From Lachnospiraceae bacterium (GTDB taxonomy: Bacteria; Bacillota; Clostridia; Lachnospirales; Lachnospiraceae), in the NCBI GenBank assembly GCA_016283275.1, contig JAEEMP010000125.1, positions 62,001 to 126,000 of the forward strand: 64,000 nt of DNA, read 5' to 3'. Both the position numbers and the translations under genes were made by a program. Positions 51,413 through 60,250 of this stretch are shown here, in pieces; the stretch's first letter is position 1, and every line of letters begins with the position of its first letter. The notes below the pieces were generated by a model. It was not told the origin of the DNA and made no database searches. It was given only the letters and a program-made list of their open reading frames with translations.

Positions 51413-52346
51413 CCGTATCTCCGTTTTGTTCTTCTTTTCTCAAAGAATAGTTAAGTATCGGTTCATCATCTATGAAGTTGATCTCATCGTTTAAGTATAC
51501 CTGATAATTGCCCCACGCTTCCTCAAGATTTTCCAGATTTGTCTTGACCTCATCGGGTCTTTTAAGGCAAAGCGCCACAACAAGCGCATTAATAACACTG
51601 AGCGGAGCCACCAGCGAATCCACGATCGAGACCATATCGGAACGGGCCAGAAGGTTACATGACGAATAAAGGTTCATGGGCGAATGAACGGAATCGGTTA
51701 TGGTAATGACCTTGGCATTCCTGTCATTGGCAAATTCCATAGCCTTAAGGGTACGCATGGAATACCTTGGGAAAGAGATACCGATTATACAGTCATGTTC
51801 ATCGATCCTGATCATCTGCTCAAACATTTCGCTTACACTTGTGGTGCCCAGCAGTACCACATCGGGTCTTATCATGTTTAAGTAGAAATGAAGAAACCTT
51901 GCAAGAGGTTCGCAGGAACGAAGTCCCACTACATAAACCTTTCTCGCTCTTAAAATAAGATCCACGGCAAGTTCGAATGAATTGACATCCAGATTTGCCA
52001 TAGTATCCTCAAGTTTTTCGATATCCGACGATATAACGGAGGTAAGTAACTCGGACTGGCTTGCTCTTCCGTATTTTGCTCCGATCTTCTGAACGGTATT
52101 GATCTTTGATTTGTACCATTCTTCAAGATCCTTCATAAACTCCGGAAAACCGTCATAACCTAATGCGGAAGCAAATCGTACGACCGTCGATTCGCTTACG
52201 CCTACGGTCTCACCGAGTTTTGCGGCCGTCATAAATACAGCCTGATCGTATCTGTCCACGATGTAGGCCGCAATGAGCTTATGTCCTTTGCTTAATTTGG
52301 GATAAGCTTCGTTGATAACAGACAAAAAGTCTTTGGAATCGTCCAT
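51405..52346 (-). CDS. MurR/RpiR family transcriptional regulator
   Basis: The 313-residue regulator has an N-terminal helix-turn-helix (about 20-75, with KLGETVGVSESTVVRFASALGYDGFPEF) and a SIS sugar-phosphate-binding domain (about 125-250, with VVGLRSCEPLARF and ISFPRYSMRTL). Such proteins respond to phosphosugars. It lies 19 bases after the TetR gene and overlaps the BaiN-like gene. The target is unclear; the ABC importer transcribed away from this operon is one candidate. Confidence 0.9.
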   Translation of the reverse strand: MDDSKDFLSVINEAYPKLSKGHKLIAAYIVDRYDQAVFMTAAKLGETVGVSESTVVRFASALGYDGFPEFMKDLEEWYKSKINTVQKIGAKYGRASQSELLTSVISSDIEKLEDTMANLDVNSFELAVDLILRARKVYVVGLRSCEPLARFLHFYLNMIRPDVVLLGTTSVSEMFEQMIRIDEHDCIIGISFPRYSMRTLKAMEFANDRNAKVITITDSVHSPMNLYSSCNLLARSDMVSIVDSLVAPLSVINALVVALCLKRPDEVKTNLENLEEAWGNYQVYLNDEINFIDDEPILNYSLRKEEQNGDTDE

Positions 52347-52365
52347 TTGATAAAGTACCTCTTAT

Positions 52366-52917
52366 TTATCTTCTTACAAAAGCCTTATAGGCCTCTTCGA
52401 GCTGAATGCGCGTCTCGGCATAGGAAAGATCGAAATCCCCTGTAATAGACATACATGCCGCGCCGTGAATGAGCATCCACATCTTCATGAAAATGGACTC
52501 GGGAGAAGAAACGCCCTCTTCCGTTGCCATGTTCATCTCGGTCTTTACCGCACCCGTACGGCCGTTAAGCTTGCTGTATAAGTTATAATCACCACGATCG
52601 CCCTTGATAAAAAGGAACGAGAACAGATTGCTCTCCTTCTGGGCAAAGGTAATATAAGCCAAGCCTAAGTTGACAAACGGAATGTGGCTGCTCTTATCGA
52701 ATTTTTCATAAAAATCATCGAAGAAATAAAGAGACTTTTCGAACACCTGAAGGTAGCAGTCCTCCATATTTTCGAAATTACGGAATATAGGCTGTGTCGA
52801 GCAACCCGCATATGCTGCAAGCTTTCTCGCGGTAACCTCTTCGATTCCCTTCTCTCTCGTCATGTTGAAGGCCGCTGTAAGAATATCATTCTTTGATATT
52901 ATTTCTTTTCTTGCCAT
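52366..52917 (-). CDS. TetR family transcriptional regulator
   Basis: The 183-residue protein has the TetR helix-turn-helix (about 10-55: AFNMTREKGIEEVTARKLAAYAGCSTQPIFRNFENM, quoted in parts) and a helical C-terminal ligand/dimer region. The gene has GGGGG 7 bases before its ATG. It diverges from the ABC importer operon with a 207-base intergenic region, suggesting it regulates that operon and itself. Confidence 0.88.
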   Translation of the reverse strand: MARKEIISKNDILTAAFNMTREKGIEEVTARKLAAYAGCSTQPIFRNFENMEDCYLQVFEKSLYFFDDFYEKFDKSSHIPFVNLGLAYITFAQKESNLFSFLFIKGDRGDYNLYSKLNGRTGAVKTEMNMATEEGVSSPESIFMKMWMLIHGAACMSITGDFDLSYAETRIQLEEAYKAFVRR

Positions 52918-53007
52918 ATAATACCCCCTAAAGATTGTGAACCGCTTTATGCCACCCCGGCATCATTATGCGGCAGTCAATTTTACCCCTTGGAAAGAAC
53001 ACATGTT

Positions 53008-53036
53008 ATTATACATAAAAACCGCATTATATGCAA
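53008..53036 (-). promoter_or_regulatory. Promoter of the tetR-rpiR-baiN-cmk-ispH-rpsA operon
   Basis: TTGCAT (53031-53036) and TATAAT (53008-53013) are 17 bases apart on the minus strand. A palindrome GCAT-TAT-ATGC (53024-53034) overlaps the -35 side and may be an operator. A separate TATAAT for the divergent ABC operon lies at 53068-53073, without a good -35 box. The tetR leader also holds a nested inverted repeat, CCGC/GCGG around ATGCC/GGCAT (52942-52973). Confidence 0.6.
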
Positions 53037-53124
53037 ACCTTTGCTTTATTTTTATAAATTATTAACCTATAATGAATAAGGTCTAAAAAATAATTGCCGT
53101 TTCACGGCTCACAAAAAAGGAATC

Positions 53125-54234
53125 ATGATTATGAAAGTGGTTTTGGAGCATCTTACCAAGAAATTTCCCAACAGAAACAAAAAAATAAAAGGAGACGTTA
53201 TCGCCGTCAACGATTTTACTTTTGAGATACCCGACGGAAAGCTCATCGGCTTACTCGGTCCGTCCGGCTGCGGAAAAAGTACGACCTTAAACCTTATAAG
53301 CGGTCTTGAAAAACCCACGAGCGGCAAGGTTTATTTCGGAGAAGACGATGTCACCGGACTTCCGCCCGAACACAGGGGCGTCGGTCTTGTGTTTCAAAAT
53401 TATGCGCTTTACCCGCACCTTACGGTAAGGCAGAATATTGTCTTCCCTCTTGAAAATCTCAAGGGAAAAGACAAGCTTTCAAAAGAAGCAATGGAAGCAA
53501 AGGCGCTTGAGGCCGCAAAGCTTGTGCAGATAGATGAATATATGGAAAGAAAACCCGGCGAACTCTCGGGCGGTCAGCAGCAGCGTGTCGCAATAGCCAG
53601 AGCTTTGGTAAAGATGCCCAAAGTACTTCTTTTGGACGAGCCTTTATCAAACCTCGATGCAAGATTACGCCTTCAGACCCGCGAGGAAATAAGACGTATA
53701 CAAAAAGAGACCGGCATCACGACCGTATTCGTAACGCACGATCAGGAAGAAGCAATGAGCATTTCGGATATGATAGTCGTTATGAAAGACGGTATCTTCC
53801 AGCAGATGGGAAAACCCCAGGATGTATACGATAAGCCCGTAAATCTTTTCGTGGCTAAATTTTTGGGAACCCCTGCGATCAATGTTTTTAAAGGTTTTGT
53901 AAGATCCGGAAAGCTGTACATAGGAAGCGATGCGGTACTTGATGTTGATATTCCCGATAAGGAAGTATGGGTGGGCATCCGTCCCGAGGGCTTCATAGTC
54001 GATGAAAACGGACCTTTTAAGTGTAAGCTTAAAGGCATTGAAGTCATGGGCCGCGATACGAGCGTTATATCGGAAAACGAAGAGCTTGACGGTGTCACGG
54101 TTCGCTCCATTGTGCCTTCCGATACTGCAATAGACACGACAAAGGAAACGGTTTCTTTTTCCTTAAAGCCGTATAAAGTACACATTTTCGATAAAACTAC
54201 CGAAGAAAGAATCGTTACCGACGCGGAGGCATAA
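53125..54234 (+). CDS. ABC importer ATP-binding protein, UgpC/MsmK (CUT1) type
   Basis: The 369-residue protein has a Walker A GPSGCGKST, the Q-loop region VFQNYALYPHLTVRQNI, the signature LSGGQQQR and Walker B VLLLDEPLSNLD. A C-terminal TOBE-type regulatory domain (about 240-365) identifies the carbohydrate or glycerol-phosphate class. An insertion MERK-type region follows the Q-loop. Start: the first ATG follows AAGGA by 5 bases; a second in-frame ATG two codons later is possible. It is the first gene of the four-gene importer. Confidence 0.93.
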   Translation: MIMKVVLEHLTKKFPNRNKKIKGDVIAVNDFTFEIPDGKLIGLLGPSGCGKSTTLNLISGLEKPTSGKVYFGEDDVTGLPPEHRGVGLVFQNYALYPHLTVRQNIVFPLENLKGKDKLSKEAMEAKALEAAKLVQIDEYMERKPGELSGGQQQRVAIARALVKMPKVLLLDEPLSNLDARLRLQTREEIRRIQKETGITTVFVTHDQEEAMSISDMIVVMKDGIFQQMGKPQDVYDKPVNLFVAKFLGTPAINVFKGFVRSGKLYIGSDAVLDVDIPDKEVWVGIRPEGFIVDENGPFKCKLKGIEVMGRDTSVISENEELDGVTVRSIVPSDTAIDTTKETVSFSLKPYKVHIFDKTTEERIVTDAEA

Positions 54235-54236
54235 GC

Positions 54237-55124
54237 ATGAAAAACAACGTTAAAGGCTTTTTATATCTTCTGCCCGCAATACTTTTCTTACTGGTGTTCA
54301 TGGTATATCCGCTCGTGGATGTGGTCGTGTATTCCTTTGAGGAAGGTTATAACTTTGCTTCGCAAAGCTTCTTCGGAACGGGTCTTTACAACTTTTCGTA
54401 TGTACTTCACGACCCGTACTTTATGCAGGCGGTCAAGAACACTTTCATAATAGTCATAATCACGGTCCCGCTTTCCACGGGGATCGCACTTTTGATATCT
54501 TTGGGGCTTAATTCCATAAAGCCGTTAAAAGAACTCTTCCAGACCGTTTACTTTCTGCCTTATGTCACAAACACTTTGGCTGTAGGTCTTGTTTTCATGA
54601 TCCTGTTTAAAAAGACCGCATATTCCGACGGTCTCATCAATATGGTCATAAACCTCTTCGGCCATGAATCGATCGACTTTATCGACGGTCCTTACTGGGC
54701 GAAGATGTTTGTTATGTGCTTTTATACGATCTGGGTCGTAATGCCGTTTAAGATCCTGATCCTCACAAGCGCTCTTGCGGGAGTAAAGAAAGATTATTAC
54801 AATGCGGCAAAGGTGGACGGTACAAGCCGGTTCAGGATTTTTTACAAGATCACTCTTCCGATGATATCCCCGATGATCTTCTATCTTGTGATCACAGGTT
54901 TTATCGGAGCCTTCAAGGCATATTCCGATGAGGTTGCGATATTCGGTACAAATTTAAATGCAGCCGGTATGAATACTATAGTCGGCTATGTATACGATAT
55001 GCTCTACGGCGATTCGGGCGGTTATCCTTCATATGCTTCGGCTGCCTCCCTTATCCTGTTCGCGATAGTGTTTACGATAACAGTCATCAACTTGACCATA
55101 AGCAAGAAAAACATTCAATATTAA
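54237..55124 (+). CDS. ABC importer permease, MalF/UgpA type
   Basis: The 295-residue permease has six membrane helices and the EAA-loop motif YYNAAKVDGTSRFRIFYKITLPMI that contacts the ATPase. It starts 2 bases after the ATPase stop codon. Confidence 0.94.
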   Translation: MKNNVKGFLYLLPAILFLLVFMVYPLVDVVVYSFEEGYNFASQSFFGTGLYNFSYVLHDPYFMQAVKNTFIIVIITVPLSTGIALLISLGLNSIKPLKELFQTVYFLPYVTNTLAVGLVFMILFKKTAYSDGLINMVINLFGHESIDFIDGPYWAKMFVMCFYTIWVVMPFKILILTSALAGVKKDYYNAAKVDGTSRFRIFYKITLPMISPMIFYLVITGFIGAFKAYSDEVAIFGTNLNAAGMNTIVGYVYDMLYGDSGGYPSYASAASLILFAIVFTITVINLTISKKNIQY

Positions 55125-55135
55125 GGCGGATTGAC

Positions 55136-56011
55136 ATGGAAAATCAACTTGATTTCGAATTAATAGAAAAACGCACAAAGACCCGCGCCAAGATAAAGAC
55201 AACAGTCACTTATATACTTTTGGGCATTTGGGCTTTGATCGTTCTTTTCCCGTTTTACTGGATGATACTTACATCGGTAAAAAGCTACAGTGTATATAAC
55301 TCCGAATACGTTCCGACGTTTTTTACATTAAGCCCTACTCTTAAAAACTATATAGACGCGTTCACGACAGTAAGCCTTTCAAGATATTTCTTAAATACGA
55401 TAGTGTTTACCGTTATTACGACCGCTCTTATGCTCATAGTTACGGTACTGGCGGCATTCGCTTTCTCCAGGCTCGATTTTAAGGGAAAGAACCTTGTGTT
55501 CGCTGTCTTTCTTTCACTTATGATGATACCCAACGAGCTTGTGGTCATCACGAACTTCGTGACCATCACGAACCTTGACTGGAGAAATACATTCACCGGC
55601 CTTGTAATGCCTTCGGTAACAAGTATCTTTTATATATATCTGTTAAAAGAAAACTTCGAGCAGATACCGGATTCATTGTATAAAGCCGCAAAAGTGGACG
55701 GCACGAGCGATCTTAAATACCTTTTAAAGGTTATGATCCCGATATGCAAGCCCACTGTGATAACGATACTCATCCTTAAAGTCATCGAATGCTGGAACTC
55801 CTATGTGTGGCCCAGACTTATCACCGACGATTCAAACTACTTCCTGGTGTCAAACGGTATTCAGTCGATCCGTGAAAACGGTTTTGGCCGCGAGAACATC
55901 CCCGCGATGATGGCTGCGGTCGTCGTTATCTCGATCCCGCTTATAATCATCTTCCTCATCTTCCACAAAAAGATCATGGAAGGTGTTTCGAGAGGAGGTA
56001 CAAAAGGATGA
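55136..56011 (+). CDS. ABC importer permease, MalG/UgpE type
   Basis: The 291-residue permease has six helices, with FPFYWMILTSVKSYSVYNSE after the first. The EAA loop reads PDSLYKAAKVDGTSDLKYLLKV. It lies 11 bases after the first permease and overlaps the binding-protein gene by 4 bases. Confidence 0.94.
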   Translation: MENQLDFELIEKRTKTRAKIKTTVTYILLGIWALIVLFPFYWMILTSVKSYSVYNSEYVPTFFTLSPTLKNYIDAFTTVSLSRYFLNTIVFTVITTALMLIVTVLAAFAFSRLDFKGKNLVFAVFLSLMMIPNELVVITNFVTITNLDWRNTFTGLVMPSVTSIFYIYLLKENFEQIPDSLYKAAKVDGTSDLKYLLKVMIPICKPTVITILILKVIECWNSYVWPRLITDDSNYFLVSNGIQSIRENGFGRENIPAMMAAVVVISIPLIIIFLIFHKKIMEGVSRGGTKG

Positions 56012-57615
56012 TAAAAAAGATAAAAGCCGTTTTGGCCGCTTGCGTTCTTTTGATATCCGCTCTTCCGCTTTCCGCCTGCCACGGATCAAAAGGATTTGAA
56101 GCGTTTACCGTTCCTGAAAACTTTGACGAAAGCAGGCACTACGAGATAACCTTCTGGGCCAAGAACGATACGAACCAGACTCAGGCCTCTATATATGAAA
56201 AGGCCATAAAGGATTTTGAGGCGATCTATCCCAATATCACCGTCAATATGCGCCTTTATACCGATTACGGAAAGATATACAACGACGTAATAACCAATAT
56301 ATCCACACAGACCACTCCCAATGTCTGCATCACTTATCCCGATCATATAGCTACCTATATGACCGGCACAAATGTCGTGGTCCCTTTGGACGATCTTTTC
56401 CGGGATGCAAGATACGGGCTTAACGGAAGCGAGATAAAATTCGACGCTCCGTCATTTGACGAACTCATTCCTTCATTTATCGAAGAATGCAAGATCGGCG
56501 ACCATTATTATGCCATTCCTTATATGCGTTCGACCGAAGCTTTGTATATAAACAAAACCTATGTTGAAAAGCTCGGGTATGAAATTCCCAAAGATATAAC
56601 CTGGGATTTTGTGTGGGAAGTATCCGAAAAGGCCATGGAAAAGGATTCTGACGACAACTTTAAGGTAAACGGCCAAAAGGTCATGATCCCGTTTATCTAT
56701 AAGTCGACCGACAATATGATGATATCGATGCTTAAGCAGCTGAATGCGGATTATTCAGACGCCAACGGCAATATCCTCATATTCAACGATACCACGAAAG
56801 AGCTTTTGAAAGAGATCTCTGTCCATGGTAAAAGCGGTGCATTTTCAACCTTTAAGATCTCAAGTTATCCCGGTAACTTCTTAAACGCCGGCCAGTGTAT
56901 TTTTGCCATCGATTCGACCGCGGGGGCTTCATGGATCGGTACGCTTGCACCCCACTCGGATATAAGCGCGGATAAACTTGTGGATTTTGAGACCGTCGTA
57001 TGTCCCATTCCGCAGTTCGACCCCGGTAATCCCAAGATGATCTCGCAGGGTCCTTCGATCTGTATATTCAACAAAGAAGACGACGGTGAAGTTCTTGCCT
57101 CGTGGCTGTTTACACAGTTTATGCTCACAAACGACGTACAGACCGCCTATTCAAAGACCGAGGGCTATGTACCCGTAACAAGCAAGGCGCAGAACTCTCC
57201 CGAATACATCGATTACCTTAGCCGCGAGGGCGAAGACGAGGAAGAACACTATGCCATCAAGATACAGGCGGCCAAACTTCTTCTCGATAATACGAACAAT
57301 ACCTTTGTTACTCCCGTGTTCAACGGTTCGGCATCCCTTCGTGATGCGGCGGGACAGCTTATCGAAGGCGTTACCAAGGCAGTAAGGCGTAAACAGACGG
57401 TAGACGATGCTTTTATCGATAAACTGTTTGACGATACCGCTTCTTTGTACCATTTAAATCAGGGAAATATGTCCTCGACATCCTACGGCGAAAAGCGCGA
57501 TCTCGGTCCTCTACCCAAAACCGCAGTCGCACTTATCACAATACTTATAATCGTGTGGATCCTTATCGGAGCATATTATCTTAACGGATTTATCAGAAAA
57601 CATAAGAAAAAATAG
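56008..57615 (+). CDS. Solute-binding lipoprotein with C-terminal membrane anchor
   Basis: The 535-residue protein has a lipoprotein signal (lipobox LSAC, Cys24) and a family-1 binding-protein fold (about 45-440: YEITFWAKNDTNQTQ, IPYMRSTEALYINKTYVEKLGYEIP). An additional helical region leads to a membrane helix (about 508-530: TAVALITILIIVWILIGAYYL) and a KHKKK tail. Having both a lipid anchor and a C-terminal helix is unusual. The binding fold and CUT1 neighbours suggest a sugar or glycerol-phosphate ligand, but the ligand is unknown. Confidence 0.88.
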   Translation: MIKKIKAVLAACVLLISALPLSACHGSKGFEAFTVPENFDESRHYEITFWAKNDTNQTQASIYEKAIKDFEAIYPNITVNMRLYTDYGKIYNDVITNISTQTTPNVCITYPDHIATYMTGTNVVVPLDDLFRDARYGLNGSEIKFDAPSFDELIPSFIEECKIGDHYYAIPYMRSTEALYINKTYVEKLGYEIPKDITWDFVWEVSEKAMEKDSDDNFKVNGQKVMIPFIYKSTDNMMISMLKQLNADYSDANGNILIFNDTTKELLKEISVHGKSGAFSTFKISSYPGNFLNAGQCIFAIDSTAGASWIGTLAPHSDISADKLVDFETVVCPIPQFDPGNPKMISQGPSICIFNKEDDGEVLASWLFTQFMLTNDVQTAYSKTEGYVPVTSKAQNSPEYIDYLSREGEDEEEHYAIKIQAAKLLLDNTNNTFVTPVFNGSASLRDAAGQLIEGVTKAVRRKQTVDDAFIDKLFDDTASLYHLNQGNMSSTSYGEKRDLGPLPKTAVALITILIIVWILIGAYYLNGFIRKHKKK

Positions 57616-57659
57616 ACAAAAAAGAAGCCTTTAATGCTTAAAATTGTGACATATGTTTA

Positions 57660-57687
57660 TTGAAATCCTAAACATATAAAGTATAAT
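57660..57687 (+). promoter_or_regulatory. Promoter of the 57730 lipoprotein gene
   Basis: TTGAAA (57660-57665) and TATAAT (57682-57687) are 16 bases apart, 43 bases before the start codon, with AAAGGAG upstream of the ATG. Confidence 0.72.
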
Positions 57688-57729
57688 AAAGACGTTTGAT
57701 AAAACCATTCAAATGAAAAGGAGATTATT

Positions 57730-58419
57730 ATGAAAAAAGTATTGGCACTTGTTATGGCCCTTACTCTCATCTTCGCTTTTGCAGGATGCGGTGAGGCAAA
57801 GAACACTTCCGCTAAGTCAGAAGGTGTTATGACATACGCTGAGTATGATGCAGCTGCACTTGATTCGGAAGTAACTGTTGAATGCTATGTACAGGCACAT
57901 CAGTCATGGTGGGACAACAAGATCACAGTTTATGCAGCCGATGAAGACGGTGCATATTTCTTCTATGAGATGGCATGTTCCGAAGAAGATGCCGCAAAGC
58001 TTGTACCCGGCACCAAGATCAAAGCTAAAGGTTACAAGAGCGAGTGGTCGGGTGAAGTTGAGATCACAGACGCTACATTTGAGATCGAAGACGGTTCTTA
58101 CATCGCTCCCGTTAAGGATGTTACCGGTAAGTCTGCAGACGAACTTAAGGCTTTCCAGAACCAACTCGTAGCATTTAACGGCATGACCGTTGAAGCTGTT
58201 TCCTACAAGAACAACACACCCGGTGATGATATCTACGTTACACTTTCCAAGGACGGCATCAATTTTGAATTCTGCCTTGAGTACTACTTAAACGGCAGCG
58301 ACGAAGCTTTCTACAATACAGTAGGCAATCTTGAAGTCGGCTCAACCGTTGATGTTGAAGGTTTCCTTTACTGGTATGAAGGACCCGATGCACATCTTAC
58401 CAAAGTTACTGTTAAGTAA
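57730..58419 (+). CDS. Lipoprotein with probable OB-fold-like domains, function unknown
   Basis: The 229-residue protein has a lipoprotein signal (FAGC, Cys20) and two beta-rich halves. The first (about 35-125) contains EVTVECYVQAHQSWWDNKITVY, and the second (about 135-229) repeats a similar pattern ending GSTVDVEGFLYWYEGPDAHLTKVTVK. The patterns resemble OB-type strands, but this is only an impression. Its codon choice (many GTT, GCA, ACA, AAG) looks more like a highly expressed gene than its neighbours. It is a single gene with a strong promoter and terminator. Confidence 0.8.
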   Translation: MKKVLALVMALTLIFAFAGCGEAKNTSAKSEGVMTYAEYDAAALDSEVTVECYVQAHQSWWDNKITVYAADEDGAYFFYEMACSEEDAAKLVPGTKIKAKGYKSEWSGEVEITDATFEIEDGSYIAPVKDVTGKSADELKAFQNQLVAFNGMTVEAVSYKNNTPGDDIYVTLSKDGINFEFCLEYYLNGSDEAFYNTVGNLEVGSTVDVEGFLYWYEGPDAHLTKVTVK

Positions 58420-58439
58420 GAAATCGATCCAAAAATTAA

Positions 58440-58466
58440 GGCAGGGCACAAAGCCCTGCCTTTTTT
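58440..58466. terminator. Strong intrinsic terminator between lipoprotein and FRG genes
   Basis: GGCAGGGC and GCCCTGCC form a perfect eight-base stem with a five-base loop, followed by six T residues on the plus strand and TTAATTTTT on the minus strand. It serves two convergent genes. Confidence 0.9.
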
Positions 58467-58473
58467 ATATGTT

Positions 58474-59274
58474 TTATTTTACAAAATAATGTCTTCCGAG
58501 CCACTTTGACAATCCGTCCAGTCCCGGGAAGAACATCCTCTCGCTCACATTCTGCTGATCGAGCATATCACGTATGCGCCAGCGGAGTTCTTTGGGGATG
58601 ATGTATTTAATGGTCTTCTCGGTATACTTATCCAAAAAATCGGCAAGATTTTCTATGCCGTTCGGCACTATCGAGAAGAACGAATACTGATTGACGATCC
58701 TCGGATCTATCGACGGAGGTTCTATGACGACCATTGATTTATCCGACATATCCGCATCGTACTGCTTAAGGCTCGGTACCACATCATTTAACATATTGAC
58801 CGTAAATACGGTCGTCTTATGACTTGCAAGCTCGCTTTTGTATTTTTCGGGAAGGAGCGCATGTATCTCCTTCATGTCGATCCTCCAGATCATGCAGTCG
58901 TGAGCATCCATTTTATCAAGATTATTCTCACATGTCGCAAAATGAAGCGCCACCAGCGGAGACTGTGACCAGTCAAGAAGTCTTGTCGGCAGTCCGTAGT
59001 GCTGACCCATGAACATCTGTCTCCAGACGGATCTTTCGATCGTGGGATCTTCAAGCGCACCGTATTTGGTAAAGTTCATCAGGATACTTGTCTCAAGCTC
59101 AGCCTTATGCTGTTTGCAGTTTCTGTCAAGGCTGGTCGTAAGATCAAACTTTGTATTGGTCATGCCCCTGTACAGATACCAGCTCCTGTTTCTGTCAAGA
59201 TCTTCCCTGTATTCCTGCTGCGTGTATAACGGAAGAATATCTTCGATCGTTTTAAGTTCAATTATTTTAACCAT
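58474..59274 (-). CDS. FRG-domain protein
   Basis: The start is placed at the ATG at 59274 (MVKIIELKTIEDILPLY, 266 residues); an upstream GTG is possible. The FRG domain is clear: WYLYRGMTNTKFDLTTSL, then MGQHYGLPTRLLDWSQSPLVALHFA. FRG domains are named for a conserved RG motif; the biochemical role is not settled, though members occur near mobile and defence genes. Here it is the third gene behind hflK-hflC (33-base gap), suggesting a membrane-stress or surveillance link. No transmembrane segment. Confidence 0.85.
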   Translation of the reverse strand: MVKIIELKTIEDILPLYTQQEYREDLDRNRSWYLYRGMTNTKFDLTTSLDRNCKQHKAELETSILMNFTKYGALEDPTIERSVWRQMFMGQHYGLPTRLLDWSQSPLVALHFATCENNLDKMDAHDCMIWRIDMKEIHALLPEKYKSELASHKTTVFTVNMLNDVVPSLKQYDADMSDKSMVVIEPPSIDPRIVNQYSFFSIVPNGIENLADFLDKYTEKTIKYIIPKELRWRIRDMLDQQNVSERMFFPGLDGLSKWLGRHYFVK

Positions 59275-59307
59275 CTCATCCGCACCTTTAAACACTAAAC
59301 CGTATTA

Positions 59308-60249
59308 TCATTCGGAAGGAGTCTCATCCTCCGAAGGCTCTGACTGTATATTTACGTCCGTTCCCTTAAATTCATATTCGGGAATACCGTAGAACATTGA
59401 TGCTATCTCCGAATCCTTATCAAGGATTATCGTCTTCTCTTCTCCGGTCATTGAAGCCTTTAGCGCATCCAAAGATCTTATGTAATTGTAGAAGTCGGCC
59501 TTATCTTCATTGTTGTAGGCATCCGACAATATCTTCATGTATTCGGCTTCACCTTCCGCAATGAGGATCGCTGCCTGCTTCTCGGCATCCGCCTTCATAA
59601 CGGCAACCTTTTTATCGGTCTCGTTCTTTATCTTCTGAGCTTCCGCATCACCGGAAGCTTTATAGGCTGCCGCGATATTGTTTCTTTCAGAGATCATACG
59701 CTCATATACGGCTTCCTTGTTGTCATCGGGAAGGTCCAAAACCTTAATCTGAGACTGAAGGATGGTGATACCGTAACCGCCTATATCGGAATTGGCCTGC
59801 TCCGTGATAAGGTTCGTAAGTCTGTCGCCTCTTGCTGCGATTATCTCATCCTGCGTCATCGCCGAAATAACATTCTTTGTGGCATTATAAACATTGGCCT
59901 CAACACGTTCGTTGGCTCTTTCCGTAACTGCGGAAAGTGTCTGGATATACTTTGTGGGATCCGTTACCTTCCAGAGCACGTAGTTATCGGCTATCATGCT
60001 CTTTTTATCCTTTGTGATAACATCCGAGACCGGAAGATCGTATAAGACCGTAGCCGTCGAAACTCTCTGAACAGTCTGTACAAAAGGTGTCTTTATGTAA
60101 AGGCCGGGCTCTTCGTATGTCCTTACGATCTTACCGAACTGCTTTACTACCACAAACTCTTTCTGATGTACCACAAACGGTCCGTTAAAAAGAAAGATAA
60201 CGACCAGCGCAAGTAATACTATTAAAATCGCTTTTGTTTTCTTTGACAT
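59308..60249 (-). CDS. hflC: HflC-like SPFH-domain membrane protein
   Basis: The 313-residue protein has an N-terminal membrane helix (about 5-25) and an SPFH/prohibitin domain (VVKQFGKIVRTYEEPGLYIKTPFVQTV). A helical region rich in Ala, Glu and Lys follows (AAAYKASGDAEAQKIKNETDKKVAV), with an acidic end. In E. coli HflKC form a cage around FtsH and modulate its proteolysis. It starts 1 base after hflK. Confidence 0.92.
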   Translation of the reverse strand: MSKKTKAILIVLLALVVIFLFNGPFVVHQKEFVVVKQFGKIVRTYEEPGLYIKTPFVQTVQRVSTATVLYDLPVSDVITKDKKSMIADNYVLWKVTDPTKYIQTLSAVTERANERVEANVYNATKNVISAMTQDEIIAARGDRLTNLITEQANSDIGGYGITILQSQIKVLDLPDDNKEAVYERMISERNNIAAAYKASGDAEAQKIKNETDKKVAVMKADAEKQAAILIAEGEAEYMKILSDAYNNEDKADFYNYIRSLDALKASMTGEEKTIILDKDSEIASMFYGIPEYEFKGTDVNIQSEPSEDETPSE

Positions 60250-60250
60250 A

